Origin: an uncultured Planctomycetaceae bacterium
GTDB lineage: Bacteria > Planctomycetota > Planctomycetia > Planctomycetales > Planctomycetaceae
DNA length: 34,928 bases
Assembly: GCA_903858815.1 (NCBI GenBank)
Contig: CAIOKE010000055.1
Location: forward strand, 1-34,928
Reading direction: 5' to 3'
The notes beneath the pieces were generated by a model. That model was not told where the DNA came from and searched no databases. It saw nothing but the letters and a program-made list of their open reading frames with translations. Positions 9,172 to 17,289 of the stretch are shown here, in pieces. The position numbers were made by a program, and so were the translations under genes. The stretch's first letter is position 1; the number at the start of each line of letters is the position of its first letter.

Positions 9172-12100
9172 TTACTGCTCGCCAATTGGCACATCACAGA
9201 ACGTCAGAGCAGCCAGCCCATTGACGCCCATCAGCAGGTTCTCAGGACTCCAGCCAGCACTGTCAAGGTAGGTAATTGAAGTCCCTGCTGCCGGTTCACG
9301 CAGTTTGAGGATCACACGATTTCCCTCCACCGACCCCGACTGCACCGATCGTGACTGCCCTGCCACAAAAAACTGACTCACCAGCGGTTCACTCCACTGC
9401 ATCGGCTGATCAAACTCCAGCACAACCTTGTCCCGCTGCTGGCCTGCAAAATACGCCCGCTGCAGGCCCGGGGATTCACAGGCAGTCCGAGCGTGGCCAT
9501 ACAACTGCTGTCGCATCAGGGGATGCAGATAGCCCGCAAACTGCGCGTACCCAGCCGCCGGAAAATGACACCCACCGGGCGGCTTTACCCCCAGCGTCGC
9601 AATGACAGTGAGATTCGAAAACAGTCTCGGCAATCGTCGCTGAACATCACGCAGCCGATTGTCCGATCCATTCACGCCCATAGCGCAGGACTTCGGCCAG
9701 ATCTGAAATGCATAATAACGCTGCACATTCGGATAATCCCGTTTCCAGTCAGCCGCCAGACTGACAAAGTACTGTTCGTAAGTTTCATAGCCAAAGCCAC
9801 CAGTCGGACCGTCCGCCCCCTGGTCGTTTTCTCCCTGATGCCAGATCACCGCCCGGATCCCGTGTGTCAGTCCTGCCGCACGCACACGCCACAGCAGACG
9901 ACCATAAATTGTCCGCACATCCTCCGGATCCGCAGCGTTTCTCTGATGCTGATCAATGCGAGTGCCACCAACCGCTCCATTGATCAGACACACCGGCATT
10001 TGCTCGCTTTCCACCAGCCGTCTGCCAAGCTCCATGCCCCAGTATCCAATCTCGGATTTTCCCCCTGCACTGCGCGCCTCCGCAGGTGCCCACAACTTCA
10101 GACGAGCCCCCTCAGGATCACCTGCAGTTGCCCCGAATGTCCGGACCCACTCATTCGCTTTCAGCGGATTTTCTTTGCCAAAGTCGGTCGCCACAGCGTT
10201 CGACTGACCGAGAATCAAAAATGCATCCCCGCAGACCAGATCGCCGGCCCTGTGCTGCACGGTTTCCTGATCACCCACACGGCTCACAAGTTCACTGCGG
10301 TAGTGCACCAGCCCGGGCTTCAGCCGCACCATCAGAGAATACCGCCCATCGGCCTCAGGCTTTGCCGACTCCTCCGCATACTGCTGGTCCTCGGCAAACA
10401 CTCGCAGCAACACCCGATCAGCCGGCTGGTCCAGTCGACCACGTGACACCAGTCGGCCCCACGATTCACCATTCAGATCGGGGCCTTCCCGGGGTATGAA
10501 CTGATGATCCTGCGGTTGCTCAACATCCGCCAATGGCCGACTCAGCCATTCGGCCTGTTCAGCCGGTTCCTGAACATCGATTTCAACACTCTGCCGTACG
10601 ATCGGCCCGCCATTATCCAGCAGCGCTGTGACCTTCATCCGTCCGCTGCCCTGCGATCGCTCCAGCCGCAGCTTGCCGTCAACCGCGGCATGCAGCGTCG
10701 CAACACCATCAATCTGCCACTGCAGATTGAACCGCGCATTCCCCTGCACCTCCAGTTCGGCCTGATTTCGAATCTGAGGTATGACTTCTGTCAGTGTCCG
10801 TCCGTCCCAGGTCGCTGGTGCCTGCAGCACAAATTCAGGTTCAGCCACGTCGTCCAGAATGGTGATTGCCACCTCTTGCGAGCGGACCTCGCCACCATAA
10901 CTGGCTCGCACAATCAGGACCGCCTGCAATGGATCCACCCCTGCCGTCAATTTCTGCCCGGTGGCCTCAACTGCTGCAGACACACGCCCAGCCTCGAATT
11001 CATATGCCAGCTGATCAGTAGCAACGATCTTCTCAACACCACCACGACGCAGCAGCCACACCACCTTCTGAGCACCACCAGCCCGCGCCGTCACCATCAG
11101 GCTGCGATTTTCTGAAACAGTGAATTCCTCACCCGACACCGTCAGCTCTTCTCCCGCCTGAACTGGCCCTCCAACCAGCAACTGCCCACGCCTCTGATTC
11201 TCATACTGCAGCCGCACCCACTCCGGCGATCGCACGACCGACGATATTCTGGCCTCATCCAGATCACCACGAAAATCGTAGTTGTTGTACCAGCCACCCA
11301 GATACAGCCGCGCAGGTGTCTTCACGTTCAGAGGACTGCCACGGTCCTGATTGCTGCTGTCCAGCACTCCATTCACATACAACCGAGCTTCTCCCTGACG
11401 CCACGTGTGCACAACATGCGTCCATTGCCCCGGTTCCACAGGCGTCTTACCACTGACATTGGCACTGGAAAAATAGCAGTCCATGTTGATGTGCGGAGGA
11501 CTGCGGAACTGCATCACAACCTTGCCCTGCGCTGCTTCATTCCCCCAGCCAATCAGTGTCGAATTCATTCGCGCTGGTCGGAACCACAGTTCCGTACTAT
11601 GCTCCTCTGACCCCATCGGCAGTGTCAGAATCTTTTCGCCACCCGAAATGCCCTGCCCCTCCTCAAAATGCCGCCCGTTGCCGATCACCCCGGGAACGCT
11701 GGTGGTCCCGGAATCCGTACTTTCGATCGCGCTCACAGCGTCCTCGACAGAATCCTGCAGGTGCCACACGCCGCGATAGCCGTTGGACTCGTGAAATACG
11801 GCAGCACCGTTCGATGTGCTGGCAGCCTCGGCATTTCCCCAGTACATCCGCAGCTCCTGTCGTGCCGCTCCACGAATCTCAGGAATTCGCACCCAGACTG
11901 CCGCCGTACCCGTCGCGGCATCCCAGTGCTCCACCTGATGCGGCAGAATTCCACCCTCAGCCGTCGAAAATCGCAGGTCTGCCCCATCGCTGGCAGCCTG
12001 TCGAAAATCAAATGTATCGCGATGCAGTCGCACCAGCAGCGGAAACTGCTCAACACGAACATCCGCCGGAAGATCCACGCCATCCGGGGTCGTCAGGATC

Positions 12101-12882
12101 CACAGCGATCCGGAATGTTGCCACTGCGACAGCTCCGCCGGCAACTCTCCGGGTTCTGCCGGCTTCGGCATACCCCATAGATCACTCAACAGTGCAAACA
12201 TCTCCGGATCATGCTGCTGTAACTGCGCAGCATGAAACGGGAAAAAGTCATTGGTCGAAAAAAAAGCTTCGGTGCTTTCCGCAAAATACTCCATCGGATT
12301 CGACAGGGCGTAAGCCTTCGTCTGCACCGAACGGCCATCCCCAAACCGCTGCTCAACACTGTCATATTTTCCGGCCGCTGACGCTCGCGCGAAGGCCGCA
12401 ACCAACTGCTCGTTACCAAACCCCCGTGGCAGGACACGATCGTGGTATGCGTGCGCCAGCTCGTGCAGAGTAAAATTCGGCATCCGCCGAGTCTCTCGCT
12501 CAAAGTCACGAATATCTGTGAATTCAACCCCCTTCGCCATCGCCGGGTCACGGCCATTGTCTCTCAGCCAGCCCGCCCCTGGATGATACTCGGCACGCGG
12601 CTGCACACCGGGGTATTCCGGAGAAAACCAGAGCGGTACTTTACGAAGCTCCACCACCGCCGCAGCGGGAACAACTCGGACAACCTCCTGCAACTGCAGT
12701 GTCAGAAGCTGCAACGCCTTTTCTGTCGCCGCGGCTTCCTCACGCAACAGTCGCTGGCTCACATGAACCAACCACCCCTCCACTGGGTACGTGCGCCAGC
12801 TGGACGTTTCATCAGCAACAGCGAGGGCAATCGAACTCCGCAGCAATACCAACATCACGATTGCCGACCAGAAGCGAATCAT
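9172..12882 (-). CDS. Secreted multidomain protein: HExxH metallopeptidase-like, DUF2341, LamG, sialate-O-acetylesterase
   Basis: A 1236-residue exported protein. The ATG at 12882 is chosen because AGGA (12891-12894) lies 8 nt upstream and a signal peptide starts there; ATGs at 12900 and 13038 are also in frame. A zinc-peptidase-like domain has HELAHAYH (H140, H144) and a later NPMEYFAES that could give the third ligand. A DUF2341 segment spans about 275-350 and a LamG/concanavalin-like lectin domain about 365-560. Ig-like regions run to about 870. The C-terminus (about 885-1125) is a SASA esterase: LGQSN with Ser894, WHQGEND and CHFP with His1106. It may bind and deacetylate sulfated or sialylated glycans while a protease acts on the protein part; that division of labour is inferred. 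It lies 142 nt upstream of the radical SAM operon on the same strand. Confidence 0.85.
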   Translation of the reverse strand: MIRFWSAIVMLVLLRSSIALAVADETSSWRTYPVEGWLVHVSQRLLREEAAATEKALQLLTLQLQEVVRVVPAAAVVELRKVPLWFSPEYPGVQPRAEYHPGAGWLRDNGRDPAMAKGVEFTDIRDFERETRRMPNFTLHELAHAYHDRVLPRGFGNEQLVAAFARASAAGKYDSVEQRFGDGRSVQTKAYALSNPMEYFAESTEAFFSTNDFFPFHAAQLQQHDPEMFALLSDLWGMPKPAEPGELPAELSQWQHSGSLWILTTPDGVDLPADVRVEQFPLLVRLHRDTFDFRQAASDGADLRFSTAEGGILPHQVEHWDAATGTAAVWVRIPEIRGAARQELRMYWGNAEAASTSNGAAVFHESNGYRGVWHLQDSVEDAVSAIESTDSGTTSVPGVIGNGRHFEEGQGISGGEKILTLPMGSEEHSTELWFRPARMNSTLIGWGNEAAQGKVVMQFRSPPHINMDCYFSSANVSGKTPVEPGQWTHVVHTWRQGEARLYVNGVLDSSNQDRGSPLNVKTPARLYLGGWYNNYDFRGDLDEARISSVVRSPEWVRLQYENQRRGQLLVGGPVQAGEELTVSGEEFTVSENRSLMVTARAGGAQKVVWLLRRGGVEKIVATDQLAYEFEAGRVSAAVEATGQKLTAGVDPLQAVLIVRASYGGEVRSQEVAITILDDVAEPEFVLQAPATWDGRTLTEVIPQIRNQAELEVQGNARFNLQWQIDGVATLHAAVDGKLRLERSQGSGRMKVTALLDNGGPIVRQSVEIDVQEPAEQAEWLSRPLADVEQPQDHQFIPREGPDLNGESWGRLVSRGRLDQPADRVLLRVFAEDQQYAEESAKPEADGRYSLMVRLKPGLVHYRSELVSRVGDQETVQHRAGDLVCGDAFLILGQSNAVATDFGKENPLKANEWVRTFGATAGDPEGARLKLWAPAEARSAGGKSEIGYWGMELGRRLVESEQMPVCLINGAVGGTRIDQHQRNAADPEDVRTIYGRLLWRVRAAGLTHGIRAVIWHQGENDQGADGPTGGFGYETYEQYFVSLAADWKRDYPNVQRYYAFQIWPKSCAMGVNGSDNRLRDVQRRLPRLFSNLTVIATLGVKPPGGCHFPAAGYAQFAGYLHPLMRQQLYGHARTACESPGLQRAYFAGQQRDKVVLEFDQPMQWSEPLVSQFFVAGQSRSVQSGSVEGNRVILKLREPAAGTSITYLDSAGWSPENLLMGVNGLAALTFCDVPIGEQ

Positions 12883-12890
12883 CTGTATTT

Positions 12891-12894
12891 TCCT
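12891..12894 (-). promoter_or_regulatory. Ribosome binding site deciding the start of the large esterase fusion
   Basis: The minus-strand AGGA lies 8 nt before the ATG at 12882, and the encoded protein then begins directly with a signal peptide. This favours 12882 over the upstream in-frame ATGs. Confidence 0.5.
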
Positions 12895-13122
12895 GACCAT
12901 TTCACGGATGCACGAACACACCGGCCTCGGACAAAGCCCCGAGAACCTCGCACACTGTAGCAGGCTGTCCACTGCGTACAAAACGCAGACCCACCGACGC
13001 CGCCACCTCCCGACTCGCATTTCCAGGAAGCCGCCCACCCTTCACGCTGCCTTCAGGTTGCTCACATACACTGCCACAGCAGTGAATCGTCATTCGCTCT
13101 CAAACGTGCGGCACATCGTTGT

Positions 13123-14511
13123 ATGGCAGTCAGAATTGCAATTGTTGGTGGCGGCCCCGGTGGCCTGATGACAGCCTCGCTGCTGCACAGACTGACCAAC
13201 CAGGCGATCTCACTGACACTGCTGGAAGCTGCCCCGCGAATCGGCGGTAAAGTACTGACTCGTCAATTCAACAGCCTCCCCGTCAGTTACGAAGCGGGGG
13301 CAGCCGAATTCTACGACTACTCCCACATCGACAGCGACCCACTCAAAGAACTGATCAGCGACCTCGGGCTCTCGATCACCACCATGTGTGGCAATTCCGT
13401 GTTTCTCAACGGCAGGCGTTTTTCCACACTGGAAGACGTTGCAGACGGGCTTGGTCAGGAAGTCCGGAACGGCTGGCAGCGGTTTCACAACACTGCTCAG
13501 GATTCCATCAGCCCGCGAGAATTCTATGCATCGGATAATTCTGAACATGTGACGGTCCCCTGCCCTGCTGACCAATCCGTCATGCCGCAGCGTTTCGACT
13601 CTCTCAAGGCCCAGATCACTCCACCGGCACTGCACACCTTTCTGGCGACCATGATTCACAGCGATCTGGCTGCCGAATGGTCCCAGACAGACGTTACGTA
13701 TGGGCTGCAGAACTATCTGATGAACCATCCGCAGTACATGCAGTTATACAGCATTGTCGGCGGGAACGAGCAGCTGATTCATCGGCTGGCCGAGTCGACT
13801 CCGATGCAGCTGAAACTGCAGCATCAGGTACTCTCCGCAGAACGTCTTGCAGACGGACAGATGCGGCTGCAGATTCGCCATCAGCAGCAGATCCATGCTG
13901 AAGACTTTGACTATGTGGTCCTGTGCCTGCCCATCCAGCATCTGCATTCCCTCACTTTTCCAGCTCCCGCGCTGGCAGCTGCCATGCGGAGGCATCTGCA
14001 GCAGTTCGATCATCCGGCTCATTATCTGCGAGTCACTCTGCTGTTCAGGCAACCGTTCTGGAAATCGTGGCTGACCGACTCATGGTGCATGCTGGATGCC
14101 TGGGGTGGCTGCTGCCTCTATGATGAAACTTCGCGCCAACCAGAACCCGAGTGTGGCATTCTGGGTTGGCTGTTCGGTGGCGATGCAGCTGTGGAACTCA
14201 GCAGCATGACGGACGAACAGTTGATACGGAAGGCGCTGGACACACTGCCAGCGTCCCGCGAACTGGCTCAGGAACTGCTGCTGGAGGGGCATGTCCATCG
14301 CTGGATTAACGCCGTCAGTGCGTTACCTGGCGGCGAGCAGCCGACGCGGCTTGACCTGCGACATCAACCCGATCCCATTGATCATCCGCGGCTGTTTGTG
14401 ACTGGCGACTATCTGTTTGATTCCACACTCAATGGAGTGCTGGACTCGGCCGAATGTGTCGCATCGTGGATCGCTGCGGAACTGGAAAACACACCATTAC
14501 TCAATCAATAA
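13123..14511 (+). CDS. FAD-dependent flavin amine oxidase / protoporphyrinogen-oxidase-like oxidoreductase
   Basis: A 462-residue cytosolic flavoprotein. The N-terminus carries the dinucleotide-binding fold VGGGPGGL (residues 8-15) and the adenosine-ribose acidic residue in LLEAAPRIGGK. The C-terminus has the second FAD-contact segment (LFVTGDYLFDSTLNGVLDSA), so the fold is complete. This family oxidises amines, desaturates carotenoids or oxidises porphyrinogens; nothing visible fixes the substrate. It starts a plus-strand operon divergent from the large esterase fusion, about 240 nt away. The next gene begins 16 nt after its stop. Confidence 0.8.
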   Translation: MAVRIAIVGGGPGGLMTASLLHRLTNQAISLTLLEAAPRIGGKVLTRQFNSLPVSYEAGAAEFYDYSHIDSDPLKELISDLGLSITTMCGNSVFLNGRRFSTLEDVADGLGQEVRNGWQRFHNTAQDSISPREFYASDNSEHVTVPCPADQSVMPQRFDSLKAQITPPALHTFLATMIHSDLAAEWSQTDVTYGLQNYLMNHPQYMQLYSIVGGNEQLIHRLAESTPMQLKLQHQVLSAERLADGQMRLQIRHQQQIHAEDFDYVVLCLPIQHLHSLTFPAPALAAAMRRHLQQFDHPAHYLRVTLLFRQPFWKSWLTDSWCMLDAWGGCCLYDETSRQPEPECGILGWLFGGDAAVELSSMTDEQLIRKALDTLPASRELAQELLLEGHVHRWINAVSALPGGEQPTRLDLRHQPDPIDHPRLFVTGDYLFDSTLNGVLDSAECVASWIAAELENTPLLNQ

Positions 14512-14527
14512 GAACCCGGACAACCGC

Positions 14528-15403
14528 GTGACGACATTAACAGATCACACTCAGCTCCCCGACGCCACAGTCCGACCAATCCTGCTGGCAAGGCAGATTC
14601 CGCCTGGCTGGCAGCAGCAGCAGCAGATCGGATCACCGGTATTCCGCAGACATATCAATGTTGGCTTCGGTCCGCTGCAAAGGCTGTCAGACGGAAACGT
14701 GGCGACAGATCAGCATTCTGTGTTACTCCTCTCAGTACCGGACTCCGCGACTGATGCTCGATATTCGCTGCAGCAGCCGGCTGCTGCCATGCTGACGGAC
14801 TGGGTTGCTGAAACTCAGCTGGAGGAGGACGGCCCCCCGCAGGTGATCCAGCTGCAGGGAGTTCTGATGTGCGCTGGCTCAACTCGCATCGCTGTCTCGG
14901 GATCGCCCGAAAGAATGCAGGCTGTCACTGGCGCTGTCCTCGAACACTTCTGGCTGCAGTCTGAAATCCGCCGGCTTGAACAGCAGACAGCGGACCGCTG
15001 GCAGGAACTGGAAGAAGACACGCCGGCAGCTTTTGAATTCACCGAGCCACTGCTTGAGCGTCGCCAGCAGCTGCAGCAGCGATTCCAGCTGGTGATTGCA
15101 GCTCGAGCAACTCTGACCAGACTGGCTCCATTGATCGACTGTCCCGCAGTCTGGCCCCCCACACTGGCCAGCCAGGCCTCAGAACGCCTGCGAGAAAAGT
15201 CCCGCCTGCCTGATCGATTGCAGATTCTGCGAGAACAACTGGAAGTCTATGAGCAGGTTTACGAACAGTGTGGTCAGCGATTGAGCGATTTCAGCAGCAG
15301 TCGCAAAAGCCAGAACCTTGAATGGATCATCATTGTTCTGCTGGCGGCTGAGCTCCTGCTGCTGGTTGTGGATTTGCTCAGCAGTCTGTCGGAAACCACC
15401 TGA
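14528..15403 (+). CDS. DUF155/RMD1-like protein with a C-terminal membrane anchor
   Basis: A protein of 291 residues from the chosen GTG at 14528. The frame is open further upstream, but that part lies inside the preceding gene. The C-terminal half has the pattern of the DUF155 (RMD1/YagE) family: a helical region with a D-x-P-x-x-WP segment, a charged coiled region, then LEWIIIVLL leading into one transmembrane helix. Eukaryotic members are mitochondrial (Rmd1, Rmnd1); bacterial roles are not established. The Gln-rich N-terminal region is weakly conserved. Co-transcription with both neighbours is likely from the 16-nt and 62-nt gaps. Confidence 0.6.
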   Translation: MTTLTDHTQLPDATVRPILLARQIPPGWQQQQQIGSPVFRRHINVGFGPLQRLSDGNVATDQHSVLLLSVPDSATDARYSLQQPAAAMLTDWVAETQLEEDGPPQVIQLQGVLMCAGSTRIAVSGSPERMQAVTGAVLEHFWLQSEIRRLEQQTADRWQELEEDTPAAFEFTEPLLERRQQLQQRFQLVIAARATLTRLAPLIDCPAVWPPTLASQASERLREKSRLPDRLQILREQLEVYEQVYEQCGQRLSDFSSSRKSQNLEWIIIVLLAAELLLLVVDLLSSLSETT

Positions 15404-15465
15404 TTTCGATCGCCTGTTTTCTGTCGCTCCCATCTCCCCCCTCTCTACGTCACCGGCCATTCCAC

Positions 15466-16545
15466 ATGCGTTATCGTTCCATCGACCTGCTGCGAGCCTA
15501 CGCCATCGCCGTTATGGTCATGGTCCATTTCCTTGAGAACCTCGCTGGTACACGTGACTGGAGTCCTGATGGGTTCGGAGCTCCGATCTTCGCCTTCCTC
15601 ACCGGGGTCAGCTATCGTCTGTGGCTGGTCAGTCGTCAGCAGCGATGCATCAGCGACTTCCAGATCTCAAAAGAGACTTTGCGCCGGGGCCTGTTCCTGG
15701 GCGGACTGGGCTTCCTGTTCAATGCCTTCGTCTGGCTGCCCGACGATCTGTTCACATGGGATGTCCTGACGTTTCTTGGCGCCTCAATGTGGGTCCTGAA
15801 TGTTGTGCGGAAGATGCCTGTGCCGGCCGCACTGCTGACAATCGCTCTTGCCATTCTGCTCAGTCCTGTGCTGCAGAGGATCACAGAGTATGATGCATGG
15901 TGGATCAACGGTTACTTTGAAACCGAGCAGACGCTGTCTGAGTTGCTGACAGGCTTTCTGGTCACGGGATACTTCCCTGTTTTCCCGTGGATTGCCCTGC
16001 CACTGATCGGTTTCCTTTCTGCTCCGGCACTGCTGGGCCTTCCGCGTGCACCCGCAACGCACCGTGGCCGCTGGTGTCGGGTTGCTTTGGTGCAGGTGCT
16101 GCTGGTGGCCATCGTGCTGATGCTCAGACAACTGACTTCGTGGGGGCAGCTCTGGTTGCCTCGGTGGAGCATGTTTCCAGCCTCACTTTCGTATATGACA
16201 GCGGCTCCGGGGATTATCGTGCTGCTGCTCACAACGCTGCATGTACTGCTGGATGAACGTGCGGTGATCAAAATGCCGGACTGGCTGCTGTCGCGGGCGC
16301 AACGATTCAGCCGCTATTCACTAACCCTCTACCTGCTGCATCACATTGCACATCTGTGGCCACTCTGGATGTATGGTCTGTGGAAAACGGGAGAACCAGC
16401 GGTCTACTGGGGGCAGGCACTTTCCTGGTGGCCCGCTTTCCTGCTGTCGGTCGTCTTCCTGCTGCTCAGCGACAGGTTGCTGCAATGGATCGAGCAACGC
16501 AGGATACCGACAATTGAGAACCTGATGCGCTGGCTGTGCGAATGA
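15466..16545 (+). CDS. DUF1624 / heparan-alpha-glucosaminide N-acetyltransferase-like membrane protein
   Basis: A 359-residue integral membrane protein with about nine to ten helices. The N-terminal RSIDLLRAYAI and the following HFLENL, with the acidic and His residues of the first helix, are typical of the DUF1624/HGSNAT acyltransferase-like family, which moves acetyl groups across a membrane onto sugars. No further specificity is visible. It is the last gene of the 13123-16545 unit and converges with the rhombosortase-like gene 52 nt away; no clear terminator lies between them. Confidence 0.75.
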   Translation: MRYRSIDLLRAYAIAVMVMVHFLENLAGTRDWSPDGFGAPIFAFLTGVSYRLWLVSRQQRCISDFQISKETLRRGLFLGGLGFLFNAFVWLPDDLFTWDVLTFLGASMWVLNVVRKMPVPAALLTIALAILLSPVLQRITEYDAWWINGYFETEQTLSELLTGFLVTGYFPVFPWIALPLIGFLSAPALLGLPRAPATHRGRWCRVALVQVLLVAIVLMLRQLTSWGQLWLPRWSMFPASLSYMTAAPGIIVLLLTTLHVLLDERAVIKMPDWLLSRAQRFSRYSLTLYLLHHIAHLWPLWMYGLWKTGEPAVYWGQALSWWPAFLLSVVFLLLSDRLLQWIEQRRIPTIENLMRWLCE

Positions 16546-16597
16546 GCATCAGCGACCGCCGCAACTTTGAAAACAACAACAGAAGACTGGCCTGCCC

Positions 16598-17272
16598 TCA
16601 GTTGCAACCACGCTTGCGAACGATTGCCAGTACTGCCACTGCGCTGCCGATCAGGGCCCCGGTGAAATGTGAGAGTGGGACTGGAACGAAGGAGTGATCG
16701 CTCACAAACAGCGTATGACCGACAACGACTTCTGCCGCGATCTTCAGAAACTGAGTCAGCACGGCAATGGCGGCGATCGCCGTGCCTGATCGTCGTCCCG
16801 CCTGCAGCTCTTCCCAAAGAATCATAGCGGCTGCCAGTGCAAACAGTGCAGAATCCACTCCACTTAACCCGCGATAGCACAGCAGATCCGGCGCACTGAA
16901 GAGGACACTGAATGGAATCAGAACAGTCGACCACGCAACAACTCGGCGAAAGGCCTGTGGCCAGCGAGTCTCACAGAGCAGACCGGCCGACAGAAAGACC
17001 AGCACATCCCACAGGCAATGATCCCACGACCAGTGCAGCAGATGACAGCAGGCCAGTCGCCAGAGGGAACCGACAGCGAGGCGAGCAAACTGCAGCTCCA
17101 TCGCAGTCTGCAACTCAGGGCTGGTCTGCAGCAGCAGAGCCAGCGTACTGAGCGTCAGAACCAGAGGTGCGGCTGCCACCAGACTGAGCAGGTGCTGCCA
17201 CGAGACTTGCATCATCCCGGACATGCGGTGGCTGTGCCAGACACAGCCACCGCTGCATTCCATCCGGTCCAT
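16598..17272 (-). CDS. rrtA: Rhombosortase-like intramembrane serine protease
   Basis: A 224-residue rhomboid-family membrane protein with about six helices. The nucleophile motif is YRGLSGVDSALF (Ser137). The second catalytic residue is the His of SHFTGALIG (His202). An HLLHWSWDHCLWD loop matches the first conserved block. Together with the small size this fits rhombosortase, the rhomboid subfamily that processes proteins with GlyGly-CTERM tails. The gene lies 17 nt downstream of a vWA protein that has such a tail. AGGTGA sits just before the ATG at 17272; internal Met codons at residues 4, 17, 20 and 21 are alternatives. Assignment to rhombosortase rather than another rhomboid rests partly on this neighbour. 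Confidence 0.75.
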   Translation of the reverse strand: MDRMECSGGCVWHSHRMSGMMQVSWQHLLSLVAAAPLVLTLSTLALLLQTSPELQTAMELQFARLAVGSLWRLACCHLLHWSWDHCLWDVLVFLSAGLLCETRWPQAFRRVVAWSTVLIPFSVLFSAPDLLCYRGLSGVDSALFALAAAMILWEELQAGRRSGTAIAAIAVLTQFLKIAAEVVVGHTLFVSDHSFVPVPLSHFTGALIGSAVAVLAIVRKRGCN

Positions 17273-17289
17273 AAGTCACCTGTTTCTCA

